From: Chloroflexota bacterium
GTDB taxonomy: Bacteria; Chloroflexota; Dehalococcoidia; GIF9; UBA5629
DNA length: 64,000 bases
NCBI GenBank assembly: GCA_016865855.1
Contig: VGNX01000004.1
Span: 1-64,000 of the forward strand
Reading direction: 5' to 3'
The notes beneath the pieces were generated by a model. It was not told where the DNA came from. It made no database searches and saw only the letters and a program-made list of their open reading frames with translations. Position numbers and translations under genes: made by a program. Of the stretch, positions 1-8,665 are shown piece after piece (positions within the stretch are counted from its first letter, which is position 1; each line of letters opens with the position of its first letter).

Positions 1-560
1 TGTCTATGGGATTTGGCAGAGCGTCCCACTAATCAACAAAAGAAGGGCAAAACTAATCAGGCTTCGGTAACACAATTTATGACGCAACCATGCCCAGTTT
101 GGTAACAGTTTATTTTGACGCAACACGTGAACGTCAGCTTTTGAAAAGGCAAGGCAGTAACATCAAATTAGAGCACTAGCCACAGTCCCTGGCAGACAAA
201 GAAATGGGGTTGGGACATCAAAGATATATGCTAGACGTTACTGAGCTTTATGACGAAGTGTTCAGTCAGGGGACCTTTTTGAGAAGGATACCGCGTTACG
301 AGCAGTTCAAGTCTATTATGATGGGCCATTTTGGGCAGTTCCCGAACTTTCGCTTGTTAATCTTTGTTCTCACCCCTTAATCCTCTTATAGCTCTCTGGT
401 GATGCTTCTACTGAAAGAAGCGAGGTCGTTCATCCTAATTACAGCTGCGGGCGCAGTGTGGTGCTGGATTCTATACGAACTCTCCTGTTTTTGTTGAAAG
501 GTATGGGGTAGTATCTGGTAGATAAAACCGATGGATAAGCACTGCTAGTGGAGGAAGACA
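1..560. other. No convincing gene
   Basis: I see no protein family, RNA gene or repeat here. A 58-codon plus-strand reading frame at 204-380 has no ribosome site and no recognisable product. The last bases carry a good ribosome site (GGAGGA) for the gene that starts at 561. Confidence 0.5.
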
Positions 561-1301
561 ATGAGACGCTACTTAAATTTCATTATTCTTGCCGTTATCC
601 TTATTGCAATCTCTGCGCTAGTATATTTTGTTCACTACTTAATTTTTCGAGATGTTCATCACATCTTTATCTACCTAGTTGGCGACCTGGCTTTCCTGCC
701 GCTTGAGGTATTCCTAGTGGTGATTGTAATTGAGCGTGTGCTGGCTCGCCGTGAGAAGCAGGCTATCATGCAAAAGCTCAATATGGTAGTGGGTGCTTTT
801 TTTAGCGAGATGGGAGCCGAGTTACTTCAAAGGCTTCTTGGTTGCTTTAAGAAAAGCAAGGATATTAGCCGACACCTTGCCATTAAGCAGAACTGAACTC
901 ACGCAGATTTCAAGAAGGCAATGGCTTTTGCTAGAGCCATTGAAGCCGAGCCGAGTTGTCACAACATCGACCTTGAAGAGTTAAAAACGTTCCTTATCCG
1001 GAAGCGGCAGTTCTTGCTGGCGCTCCTGGAAAACCCTAACCTTCTGGAGCGTGAGCGCTTTACGGATTTGCTCTGGGCGACTTTCCACTTTACTGAGGAG
1101 CTAGAGGCGCGGAAATCACTGACGGACCTTCCAGAGGCTGACATTAGACGCATCGCTGGTGATATCCAGCGGGTGTATCGTCATCTGATAGTAGAGTGGT
1201 TATCTTATGTGGAACACCTGAAATCAAGGTATCCGTATCTTTTCTCACTGGTGGCTAGAATGCATCCCTTCCAAGAGTGCCCATCGCCGGTGGTGGTATA
1301 A
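561..1301 (+). pseudogene. Two-TM membrane protein interrupted by an in-frame TGA
   Basis: One reading frame runs from ATG 561 (ribosome site GGAGGA just upstream) to the stop at 1299-1301, broken only by a TGA at 894-896. The first 111 residues hold two hydrophobic segments (about 7-29 and 36-58), then a charged cytoplasmic stretch. The 3' half is the soluble helical tail (ENPNLLE, FTDLLW, FTEEL and YPYLFSL patterns). From memory this is a conserved family of roughly 240 residues, and both halves belong to it. In family members as I recall them, the stop falls where a conserved Trp follows a HL(I/A)V-type strand, so a single TGG-to-TGA change would explain it. The alternative is two short genes (561-896 and 921-1301). 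Function unknown. Confidence 0.6.
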
Positions 1302-1373
1302 ACCTCAAAGATAGTATAATCTATACATTCAGATAAAGAACAGTGCGCATGGAGTTTTTCTGCATTAGCACTT

Positions 1374-1646
1374 GTGAGTCGGAATGATGTAGCTCAGGGC
1401 AAAATAGTCTTGGAAGCATTTGTGGTTTTGCCCGTCGAACAATCATTGGACGAGATTGAGGTGTCTTCTAAAAGTAGGAAACTAGGGCCAAGCTGGACGG
1501 ACAAAGCTAAAATCCGCATAAAGATGATGCTGGGTATGCACATCTTGCTTTGCGATAGCTGTAAGTGGGACTGGCGAAGTGCCTGCCATCATCCGGAACG
1601 GCCTAATGCCACCTGGTGCCCCGATTATGAGAAAAGGGGCACATAA
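1374..1646 (+). CDS. Small Cys-rich protein, unknown
   Basis: A 90-residue frame begins with GTG and has no obvious ribosome site. The last 40 residues carry CDSCKWDW, CHHPERPNATWCPDY and a terminal RG, a compact four-cysteine pattern that probably binds a metal. I recall similar short tails in uncharacterised anaerobe proteins. The first 50 residues are less convincing, and the true start could be an ATG near 1527 giving about 40 residues. It is a stand-alone gene facing a minus-strand gene, and nothing around it suggests a role. Confidence 0.45.
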   Translation: MSRNDVAQGKIVLEAFVVLPVEQSLDEIEVSSKSRKLGPSWTDKAKIRIKMMLGMHILLCDSCKWDWRSACHHPERPNATWCPDYEKRGT

Positions 1647-1723
1647 CTCAACCTCGGAGAGAGCTCCAGCTATTGTGAGGGATGCTCGGGGCCCCTTGAC
1701 ACAGGTGAGTATTTGGCAAACTG

Positions 1724-2071
1724 CTAGCAGCGGATCATCTTGTACTTAGCCTTTCCGCGCTCCCGGTATAAAATGAACTTAATTTTCTGCCCTTTTAGCA
1801 AATATCCTTCGCTCTGCTTACGCAGCTTTCTGAAATCGGCTAACTCCAAAAAGCTCCGAAGCAGCTCTATCTTTTCTCCGAATTCACTCTCACCTTTGCC
1901 AGCCTGCAAATAACTGCTCACCAAATTCTCAAGCTCTCTTTTGGCTACGGTTTCGATGCAATGGGAAAGGTCTGGGGCAAGCTCTATCTGGCCCATTTCT
2001 ATATCTGCAGTGATGATACTGCTTAAGATATGGAAATGCAAAATAGGCAACGGCTGCCAACTTTTTGACAC
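1724..2071 (-). CDS. Hypothetical protein
   Basis: A 115-residue minus-strand frame starting with GTG, diverging from the CNNM/CBS gene at 2134. The middle and C-terminal parts are soluble, charged and look protein-like (a helix around LSHCIETVAKRELENL and a basic end YRERGKAKYKMIRC). No domain recognised, and no good ribosome site seen. An internal ATG at 1996 is an alternative start. Confidence 0.4.
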   Translation of the reverse strand: MSKSWQPLPILHFHILSSIITADIEMGQIELAPDLSHCIETVAKRELENLVSSYLQAGKGESEFGEKIELLRSFLELADFRKLRKQSEGYLLKGQKIKFILYRERGKAKYKMIRC

Positions 2072-2133
2072 TACGATTGGTCAATGCTATGATTGTATTG
2101 AATTGCCTGGTCGAATAATCGGCTGGATTACGT

Positions 2134-3411
2134 ATGGAAAGCATTAACAGTTTATATTTAATATTGTTTCTGGTCTCCACATTGGCGGCAGCCTTCTTCT
2201 GCAGTGCTGAGACGGCTTTTATCGGTATGCAGAGGCTCCGCCTCAAGCACCTGATACATACCAATCACCCCAAAGCTAAAACCGTGGCTAAGATTGTGGA
2301 GCATCCAGAGAAGTTTCTGGCTACTGTCCTTCTGGGCATTAATTTCTTTGAGACGGCGATGGCTACTCTAGGGACGGTGATAGCTGTATCACTGTGGGGT
2401 GAGCACTTAGGGGTAGCCATAGCTACCATCGTCATAACAATACTAACCTTAGTTCTTGTTGAATTTATTCCAAAAAGCTTGAGCACCCGCTATGGAGAGA
2501 GGATAGCGTTGCTCTACGCCAGGCCAATAAAATTCATCTCGATTATCCTTTATCCATTCGTCTATGTCTTGAATCATATTGGCATAAGATTCACCAGGCT
2601 GGCTAAGGAAGGTGCCGAGCCGAGGCCAACGATTAGCGAGGAGGAATTCCGCACCGCCATTACTGTTGGTGAGGCCGAAGGGGTTTGGGAGGAAGAGGAA
2701 GCTGAGATGTTGCATAATGCCTTTGAATTCGCTGACCGGCCGGTTAGTGAGGTAATGCAGCCGCGAGCAGAGGTTACCTGGCTGAAGCAGGGAACTAGCT
2801 TAGCTGCCTTTCTTGATATCTATCGTCAATTGCCTTTCTCTCGCTTCCCTGTCTATAAAGGGACTACTGATAACGTTATCGGCGTTTTGTCGATTAAAGA
2901 CGTGCTTATGGCCCAGGCTAAAAATTCGCTGAAGGCTGATAGCCCGATTGATGAATTAGTGCGGCCGGTTCATTTTGTGCCTGAGGCCAAGCGTCTGGGC
3001 GAGCTTCTGGCTGAGATGAGGGATAACAATTACCATATGGTAGCGGTAGTTGATGAGTATGGTGGTGTGGCCGGTATAGCCACTCTGGAGCACTTGACTG
3101 CGGAGATAATGGGTGTTATTGGTGATGAACTGGCTGGCAGGGAGAAAGACTTCGTAACTATCGACGCCCATACTTTCGAGGTCGACGGCGGCCTCAGGGT
3201 GGAGGAAGTTAATGAGGAATTGGATTTAAGTTTGCCTACCGGTGATTATGAGACTGTGGCTGGTTTCATTCTGAGCCATCTGGAGCGCATTCCAAAACAG
3301 GGTGAGCACTTAAGGTATAAAGACCTAAAACTGACTATACTTGAAATGCGGGGGCGAAAGATAGAGAGGATTATGGTAACCAAGGAAAAGGATGCAGCGT
3401 CTGCGCCTTAA
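2134..3411 (+). CDS. CNNM/HlyC-CorC family membrane protein with CBS pair
   Basis: A 425-residue protein with the standard order of this family. The N-terminal DUF21/CNNM domain has several membrane segments (about 1-160). An acidic linker and the VMQPRAEVTWL hinge (about 207-217) follow, then two CBS domains (about 210-330, including the VVDEYGGVAG motif), and a C-terminal CorC/HlyC transporter-associated domain (about 345-415, ending LPTGDYETVAGFIL). Length is normal. Family members are linked to magnesium or other divalent-cation export and act in the cytoplasmic membrane with nucleotide-sensing CBS domains. The old name hemolysin is misleading. The 3' end overlaps the next gene by 20 bp, implying co-translation. 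Confidence 0.9.
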   Translation: MESINSLYLILFLVSTLAAAFFCSAETAFIGMQRLRLKHLIHTNHPKAKTVAKIVEHPEKFLATVLLGINFFETAMATLGTVIAVSLWGEHLGVAIATIVITILTLVLVEFIPKSLSTRYGERIALLYARPIKFISIILYPFVYVLNHIGIRFTRLAKEGAEPRPTISEEEFRTAITVGEAEGVWEEEEAEMLHNAFEFADRPVSEVMQPRAEVTWLKQGTSLAAFLDIYRQLPFSRFPVYKGTTDNVIGVLSIKDVLMAQAKNSLKADSPIDELVRPVHFVPEAKRLGELLAEMRDNNYHMVAVVDEYGGVAGIATLEHLTAEIMGVIGDELAGREKDFVTIDAHTFEVDGGLRVEEVNEELDLSLPTGDYETVAGFILSHLERIPKQGEHLRYKDLKLTILEMRGRKIERIMVTKEKDAASAP

Positions 3412-4033
3412 GTTTAGCCGTGGTGAAGAGCTTAAGTTCCTTTCGCACTTAGATTTGATGAGGCTTTGGGAGAGGGCTTTACGTCGGGCTGGACTCCCGT
3501 TAGCTTATTCGGAAGGTTTTACTCCTCATCCGCAGATTGCCCTGGCAGCTCCTTTATTAGTAGGTGTGACCAGTCAAGCTGAGCTAATGGATGTCTTCTT
3601 GTCCCGATGGGTGCCTCCGCAATCTTTTATGGCTCAGATAGGGAAACAGTTACCTCATGGCATCGAGCTGCTGGAGGTTTGGCCAGTCGGGCCGAAAGTT
3701 CCGTCACTTCAATCTCAGGTAAGATTTGTCGAGTATAGGGTTGAGGTAGAAACAGAAAGAGGAAGTCAGGAAGTTGAGTCAGCTTTGAAATCCTTGCTTT
3801 CAGTCAAGGAACTACCGTGGCACCATCTCAGAGATACAGGAGCCCGCTACTATGATTTGCGTGCCCTGGTAGATAACCTGTGGCTTATTGATTGCCACGA
3901 TTCTCTGTGTGTTTTGGGAATGAGATTGCGCTGCGATGAAAAAGGCGCTGGCAGGCCGGAGCAAGTGACTAAGGCTCTGGGTTTCTCTCGGCATCCTGAA
4001 TCCATCCACCGCACCAAGCTAATTCTGAGCTGA
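3392..4033 (+). CDS. DUF2344 (radical-SAM-associated) protein
   Basis: A 213-residue protein opening with a basic strand, then the FLSHLDLMRLWERALRRA and YSEGFTPHPQIALAAPL signatures of DUF2344/TIGR03936. In many bacteria this domain is fused to, or encoded right after, a B12-binding radical-SAM protein of the TIGR03960 type, often near ribosomal protein genes. Here no radical-SAM gene lies beside it. It overlaps the CNNM gene and is followed 18 bp later by the M48 protease. The biochemical role is unknown. Confidence 0.85.
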   Translation: MQRLRLKFSRGEELKFLSHLDLMRLWERALRRAGLPLAYSEGFTPHPQIALAAPLLVGVTSQAELMDVFLSRWVPPQSFMAQIGKQLPHGIELLEVWPVGPKVPSLQSQVRFVEYRVEVETERGSQEVESALKSLLSVKELPWHHLRDTGARYYDLRALVDNLWLIDCHDSLCVLGMRLRCDEKGAGRPEQVTKALGFSRHPESIHRTKLILS

Positions 4034-4051
4034 AGAGAATCTGGTTAAGTA

Positions 4052-5182
4052 ATGCAGTTAGCAGAGCCCCATCTAGATATTAAGCGTCAAGAACTGGCTA
4101 AGAAATACGCCAGGCTTATGAGACGGCTATCCTTTGTTGAGTTGGCATTAGTCGGTGCTCTGCTGTTAGTACTTGTTTTCGGTGGTGTCTCAGCCAGAAT
4201 GAGCTATTTTTTGTCTTTTCCTCAACCCTGGGCATCGGCTTTGTATTTTGTCATTTTGGCGGTCGGTTTGGGGATAATCATTATGCCGCTGACCTACTAC
4301 CAAGGCTTTATCCTGCCGCGGCGCTACGGTTTGTCAAATCAAAAGCTTGGTGCCTGGCTAACAGATAGAGCCAAAGCCTCAGCCTTGGGCTTTTTATTAG
4401 GTTTGGCGGTGGTTATTCTTCTTTACTGGTTATTGGACCGCTTCCCAGACATCTGGTGGTTGTGGGCTGGCATATTGTTATTGCTGCTCAGCTTGCTTTT
4501 AACATGGCTGACGCCGACTTTACTCTTGCCTATTTTCTTTAAGTTAGAACCTCTTGATGATGTGGAGCTTAAGCAAAGGTTGATGAATCTGGCAAAGCGG
4601 GCACAAGCCCAGATTGTTGGTATGTTTACCATGGATTTGAGCAGTAAAGGCACTACAGCTAATGCTATGTTAGCAGGTTTGGGCAAGACGAGAAGTATTA
4701 TTCTCAGTGATACTCTGCTCCAGCAATACACTGCGGAGGAGGTTGAAGTAATATTGGCACATGAATTGGGCCATCACATTCACCGGGATATTCCCAAGCT
4801 CATCGCTGTTCAAGCTGCCATGGTTTTGCTAGCCTTCTACTTGTCTGGTCTAGTTTTAAGAGCCAGTCTTGTGCCGTTTGGTTTTCAAGGGATTGCCGAT
4901 GTAGCGGCCTTTCCTCTGCTGTTTCTATCTTTAGCCGCTTTTGGCCTGATAGTAACGCCATTGATTAATGCCTATAGTCGTTATGTGGAGGGTTCGGCTG
5001 ACGAAGCCGCCCTGGAATTGACGGCCAACCCACGAGCTTTCGTCACGGCAATGACCAGGCTTACTGACCAGAATCTGACTGTAGCCGACCCCAGTCGCTG
5101 GGTAGAGATTCTATTTTATGACCATCCACCATATACTAAGCGGGTGGGTTTGGCTCACCGCTACAATCTAAAGACTTATTAA
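4052..5182 (+). CDS. M48-family membrane zinc metalloprotease (Ste24/HtpX-like)
   Basis: A 376-residue integral membrane protease. Hydrophobic segments lie at about 28-48, 60-82, 110-128, 135-160, 250-270 and 285-305. The zinc site HELGH is at 237-241, the third ligand is probably Glu313 in the YVEGSADEAA segment, and NAMLAGLGKTRSIILSDTLL just before the zinc helix is typical of M48A. Layout and length match CAAX prenyl protease 1 (Ste24)-like bacterial enzymes more than the shorter HtpX. The likely role is quality control of membrane proteins. The next gene's ribosome site overlaps its stop codon, so both are probably on one transcript. Confidence 0.88.
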   Translation: MQLAEPHLDIKRQELAKKYARLMRRLSFVELALVGALLLVLVFGGVSARMSYFLSFPQPWASALYFVILAVGLGIIIMPLTYYQGFILPRRYGLSNQKLGAWLTDRAKASALGFLLGLAVVILLYWLLDRFPDIWWLWAGILLLLLSLLLTWLTPTLLLPIFFKLEPLDDVELKQRLMNLAKRAQAQIVGMFTMDLSSKGTTANAMLAGLGKTRSIILSDTLLQQYTAEEVEVILAHELGHHIHRDIPKLIAVQAAMVLLAFYLSGLVLRASLVPFGFQGIADVAAFPLLFLSLAAFGLIVTPLINAYSRYVEGSADEAALELTANPRAFVTAMTRLTDQNLTVADPSRWVEILFYDHPPYTKRVGLAHRYNLKTY

Positions 5183-5193
5183 GGAGGTTAGCG

Positions 5194-5805
5194 ATTAGAC
5201 TCATTCTAGTTAGGCATGGTGAAACCGCTTGGAATCAGGAACGACGGATTCAGGGTGGCAGCAGTGACGTTGAGTTAAGTGAGGTGGGGAGGAAACAGGT
5301 GGAGAGGTTAGGGCTGGCGTTGAAGGAAACGGAAATCGACGCCATTTATTCCAGCCCGCTAAAGCGTGCTTTGGATACAGCACAGGCTATTGCCAGCCAG
5401 CATCAATTGACGGTGCAAGTTGAGCCTGATTTACGGGAGATGGAAGTGGGTGAGCTTGAGGGTGTATCCATAGCTGAGCTTGGTACTAGTTTTAGCCAGT
5501 TTTTGCTCCAGTGGCGTCAAGGGCAGGGCTTGGAAAAATTGCCTGGAGGTGAGAGTGTAGTTGATCTGGCGGACAGGGTGTGGGTGACCGTTCAGTTTAT
5601 AATCAAGAAGCATCAGCAGGAAACAGTAGTAGTGGTAAGCCATTTCTTCGCAGTTGTGGTCACTGTCTGCAAGGCTCTGGGATGGCCACTCACCTGCTTG
5701 GAGCGGATTAGAGTACAGACTGGCAGTATTAGTATAATTGACTTGGGAGATGGGCATCCTTACTTAGTGTCTTTGGGCGACACCTGTCATCTAAGAGAGG
5801 GTTAG
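5194..5805 (+). CDS. Histidine phosphatase (phosphoglycerate-mutase-like), apparent ATT start
   Basis: The first ATG/GTG in this frame (5284) would cut off the catalytic RHGE motif, which is encoded at 5212-5223. Upstream the frame reads IRLILVRHGETAWN, and an AAGGAGG ribosome site at 5181-5187 sits six bases before an ATT at 5194. I therefore place the start at this non-canonical ATT, giving 203 residues, normal for the family. Other residues fit: YSSPLKRALDTA, the acid around EMEVGELEG, and the second catalytic His in VSHFF. The substrate is unknown; alpha-ribazole phosphatase or a broad phosphatase are options. Translation of the following tilS begins one base after its stop. Confidence 0.82.
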   Translation: MRLILVRHGETAWNQERRIQGGSSDVELSEVGRKQVERLGLALKETEIDAIYSSPLKRALDTAQAIASQHQLTVQVEPDLREMEVGELEGVSIAELGTSFSQFLLQWRQGQGLEKLPGGESVVDLADRVWVTVQFIIKKHQQETVVVVSHFFAVVVTVCKALGWPLTCLERIRVQTGSISIIDLGDGHPYLVSLGDTCHLREG

Positions 5806-5806
5806 G

Positions 5807-7234
5807 TTGGCCAGAAAAGAGAAAACGCTGGAACAAAGAGTCGTCAACTTTATCCAGGAGCATAATCTTTTTTCAGCCGGTGACAAGCTGGTAGTGGCGG
5901 TGTCCGGGGGGGCCGACTCGGTGTGTTTGCTCCATATCCTGGCGCAGTGGCAAAGAGAGCTGGGTGTGGAACTGCATGTAGCTCATCTCAATCACCAACT
6001 TCGAGGTGCCGAATCTGATTCTGATGCCAGTTATGTTTCTGATTTGGCACATAAGCTTGGTGTGCCGGCGACGATTGAGCGTCGAGACGTGGCAGCATAT
6101 CGTGACCAAAAAGGTGGCTCATTAGAGGAAGCTGCCCGGGAGGTGCGCTATAGCTTTCTAGTTGAGGTAACTAGGGGGATAGGTACCTCTAAGGTGGCGG
6201 TGGGACATGCCCGTGACGACCATATTGAGACCGTTATGATGCATTTACTGCGTGGGGTGGGCACAGCGGGACTGCGTGGTCTGCAGCCTCATTCCGTATT
6301 GCAATACAGCGAAAATGGCGGCCAGCTTGAAGTAGTGCGACCATTGCTTGAGGTTACCCGGCAGGAAACATTGGGCTACTGCCAGCGATACAACCTGGCT
6401 CCGCGGAGCGATTCCTCCAACGTATCGCTTTCTTTCCTTAGAAACCGTGTCCGCCTTGAGCTGCTACCCATGCTTAGAAGTTACAACCCTGGCGTTGACA
6501 AAGCTTTGCTCAGGCTGGCGGATATTGCTGGAGATGACACCTCTTTTATTGAGGAACAAGCCTCATTGCTGTGGAAGGAGTTAGCCAGGGAGGAAGGTGA
6601 CGTAATCTATTTGGATATAAGCAAGATGGTTACTTCGCCGCGTGCTATGCAAAGACAAATCTTTAGAAGGGCAGTCAAGCAACTTCGAGGTAATCTTAAG
6701 GATGTTGAGGCTGGCCACATTGAGGCGATGATGGATTTCCTATCGAAACCAGCGGGTAAAAAATTGTGCCTGCCGGATGGCTTGACGTTGTCTACGGAGT
6801 ATGGTCGTCTGGTTTTGGCCTTAGTTCAGGCTTCAATATGCCCATTACCTCCTCTTAAAGGTATATCCAATATTAATATTCCCGGCGAAACCGATTTGCC
6901 TAGCTGGCGGGTTAGAGCTGATATAATTCAAGAGGTGGTTGGCGACGACAATGGTCTTGTTGCCAGCTTTGATTTGGATAAGGTTGGAAAAGAATTGACA
7001 GTGCGACGACGCAGGCCGGGTGACCGTTTTCAACCTTTGGGTATGAGTCAAACCAAGAAGCTCCAGGACTTTATGGTTGATTCCAAGATTCCCCGTTCCT
7101 GGAGAGACCGAGTACCATTGATTTGCTCACCTAAGCAAATATTGTGGGTAGTTGGTTGGAGAATAGATGATAGGGTTAAGGTTACTGAAAACACGAAGGA
7201 GATCCTGCGGCTACAGTTTGAAAGGTTAACCTGA
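5807..7234 (+). CDS. tilS: tRNA(Ile)-lysidine synthetase
   Basis: A 475-residue enzyme with the ATP-pyrophosphatase P-loop SGGADS at 33-38, the NHQLRG and GHARDDHIETVMMHLLRG motifs of the catalytic domain, and the TilS-specific C-terminal domain with RRRRPGDRFQPLGM and KLQDFMVDSKIPR. It converts C34 of the CAU-anticodon tRNA-Ile to lysidine so that the tRNA reads AUA. The start is TTG at 5807, with AGAGAGGG upstream and the previous stop touching it. The Smr gene begins on the last base of its stop codon. Essential in most bacteria. Confidence 0.95.
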   Translation: MARKEKTLEQRVVNFIQEHNLFSAGDKLVVAVSGGADSVCLLHILAQWQRELGVELHVAHLNHQLRGAESDSDASYVSDLAHKLGVPATIERRDVAAYRDQKGGSLEEAAREVRYSFLVEVTRGIGTSKVAVGHARDDHIETVMMHLLRGVGTAGLRGLQPHSVLQYSENGGQLEVVRPLLEVTRQETLGYCQRYNLAPRSDSSNVSLSFLRNRVRLELLPMLRSYNPGVDKALLRLADIAGDDTSFIEEQASLLWKELAREEGDVIYLDISKMVTSPRAMQRQIFRRAVKQLRGNLKDVEAGHIEAMMDFLSKPAGKKLCLPDGLTLSTEYGRLVLALVQASICPLPPLKGISNINIPGETDLPSWRVRADIIQEVVGDDNGLVASFDLDKVGKELTVRRRRPGDRFQPLGMSQTKKLQDFMVDSKIPRSWRDRVPLICSPKQILWVVGWRIDDRVKVTENTKEILRLQFERLT

Positions 7235-7488
7235 TGGCAGTGGATTTGGAGTTACGTTTACGGCGGCTCACGGTAGATGAAGCCTTGCCAAGGCTTGACC
7301 AGTATCTTAATGCCGCCTTCATGGCTGGCTTGCCTTCTGTGCGCATTGTCCATGGCAAGGGGACGGGAGTGCTGCGTCAAGCAGTACATGAGACGCTGGC
7401 AGAACATCCTCTGGTCAAGTCCTTCCGGTATGGTGACTGGGGTGAGGGAGGGGCAGGGGTCACAATAGTTGAGCTGGCGAATCATTAG
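7234..7488 (+). CDS. Stand-alone Smr domain protein
   Basis: An 84-residue protein that is essentially one Smr domain. It has LDQYLNAAFMAGLPSVRIVHGKGTGVLR, with the characteristic HGKGTG, and ends EGGAGVTIVEL exactly as the C terminus of MutS2. Smr domains cleave or bind nucleic acid, and in MutS2 they act on collided ribosomes or recombination intermediates. Here the MutS ATPase part is absent and the gene is translationally coupled to tilS by a one-base overlap. It could be a genuine orphan Smr or the relic end of a mutS2 gene. Confidence 0.85.
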   Translation: MAVDLELRLRRLTVDEALPRLDQYLNAAFMAGLPSVRIVHGKGTGVLRQAVHETLAEHPLVKSFRYGDWGEGGAGVTIVELANH

Positions 7489-7533
7489 ATTGTGTTTTAT
7501 TCTAGCAAAAACCGGCTCGAAAGGAGGTAAGTT

Positions 7534-8196
7534 ATGAGCAAAATAGGTGAACGGCGTGAGCGATTGCCACTGCGTTTCCCCTTTGGAAAAGCGGTGGAGA
7601 ACCTTCGTTCCACATGTTTAAGCCGCGAAGACTACGACCCGGCCACATTATTTGTCTGGGGTCAGATGATGGCTCTGGGGGTATTGCGAATATTGCAGGC
7701 GGTCGAGGAGCGCTTCGGTGCTGAAGGACAGGAGGTATGCAGACGTGCTATAAACGACTTGGGAAGGGGAATCTTTCTAGAGATGGCTTCAGGGGTTGAG
7801 ATCCCGGCACATTTGAGCGATATAGAGGTGGCTTCATTGATGACTAGCTGGATTAACGAGGTCCTTTATGCTTCTATCGAGGAAGCTTTTATCAAGAACG
7901 AAGATAAAGCGGGCTTTCACATTTGTTACTGCCCGCACCAGGACGTTTATCGTCCCTTCGATTGCCGGGTGCAGCGATATTTTGTCGAGGGAACTATGCA
8001 GGCGGCACGAGAGCTATGGGGAGACAAGGGCAATTTCGATGCTTTCTTTCGTTATTCCATTCCCCAGGGTCGCGACACCTGTCTTTTTGAGATGAAGCGC
8101 AGAGAAGGGGAAGCAGACCGCTGGAGGCAGTATAGTGAGGAACTTCAGCACCGCGCCCTGGAACGGGTAAAGCGTAAGAAGCGAGAGAAAAAATAA
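7534..8196 (+). CDS. L-2-amino-thiazoline-4-carboxylate hydrolase-like protein
   Basis: A 220-residue soluble protein with an excellent ribosome site (AAAGGAGG) before ATG 7534. The segment FHICYCPHQDVYRPFDCRVQRYFVEGTMQAA resembles the conserved cysteine-containing core of the ATC-hydrolase family, many of whose members in anaerobes have unknown substrates. A basic tail (RVKRKKREKK) ends the protein. The family assignment rests on remembered motifs and is moderate; the substrate is not inferable. It is followed closely by the chagasin-like lipoprotein. Confidence 0.6.
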   Translation: MSKIGERRERLPLRFPFGKAVENLRSTCLSREDYDPATLFVWGQMMALGVLRILQAVEERFGAEGQEVCRRAINDLGRGIFLEMASGVEIPAHLSDIEVASLMTSWINEVLYASIEEAFIKNEDKAGFHICYCPHQDVYRPFDCRVQRYFVEGTMQAARELWGDKGNFDAFFRYSIPQGRDTCLFEMKRREGEADRWRQYSEELQHRALERVKRKKREKK

Positions 8197-8223
8197 AGTT
8201 CTGTAAAAGAAAATAAGGAGGTT

Positions 8224-8607
8224 GTGATGAAAAAGCTCTTATTCCTGGGCACGATGCTAATGTCTGCAGTCTTCTTGGTAGTTGGCTGTGCTGATGGAGG
8301 AAAAGTATATACTGACCCAGCGCAGACAATTAGCGCTGGCATTAACCATGAGTTTATCATCGCGTTGGACTCGAATCCCACCACTGGCTATAACTGGGAG
8401 GAACGCCATGATGCTACCATGCTCGGCTTAGTGAAAAGTAAATATGAGCCAGATAAAAAGGCACCAGGCCTGGTTGGCGCTGGCGGGACTCAATATTTCA
8501 GGTTCAAGGCGCTGAAGGCGGGTAGAACTGAAATAACCCTTACCTATAAGCGGCCCTGGGAGACGAGTAGCACCACGCAGAAGATATTCAAGGTTGACAT
8601 AAAGTAA
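8224..8607 (+). CDS. Chagasin-like (I42) cysteine protease inhibitor, lipoprotein
   Basis: A 127-residue exported protein with AAGGAGG just upstream of ATG 8224. A lysine-led hydrophobic signal ends in a lipobox (VVGC, lipidated Cys21). The mature part shows all three chagasin inhibitory loops: NPTTGYNW at 50-57, a GxGG loop at about 84-87, and RPWE at 109-112. Such inhibitors block papain-type cysteine proteases. In bacteria they are thought to protect the envelope or target proteases from other organisms. No papain-family protease is seen nearby. Confidence 0.88.
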   Translation: MMKKLLFLGTMLMSAVFLVVGCADGGKVYTDPAQTISAGINHEFIIALDSNPTTGYNWEERHDATMLGLVKSKYEPDKKAPGLVGAGGTQYFRFKALKAGRTEITLTYKRPWETSSTTQKIFKVDIK

Positions 8608-8665
8608 AGCTAAGTTAAGCATGAGTTTTTGGGAATTTGCCGCATAATTGTACAGAGAAAAGGCA

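Noticed and set aside
204-380. 58-codon plus-strand frame near the left end
   Set aside because: No ribosome site, no recognisable protein pattern and no neighbour to support it.
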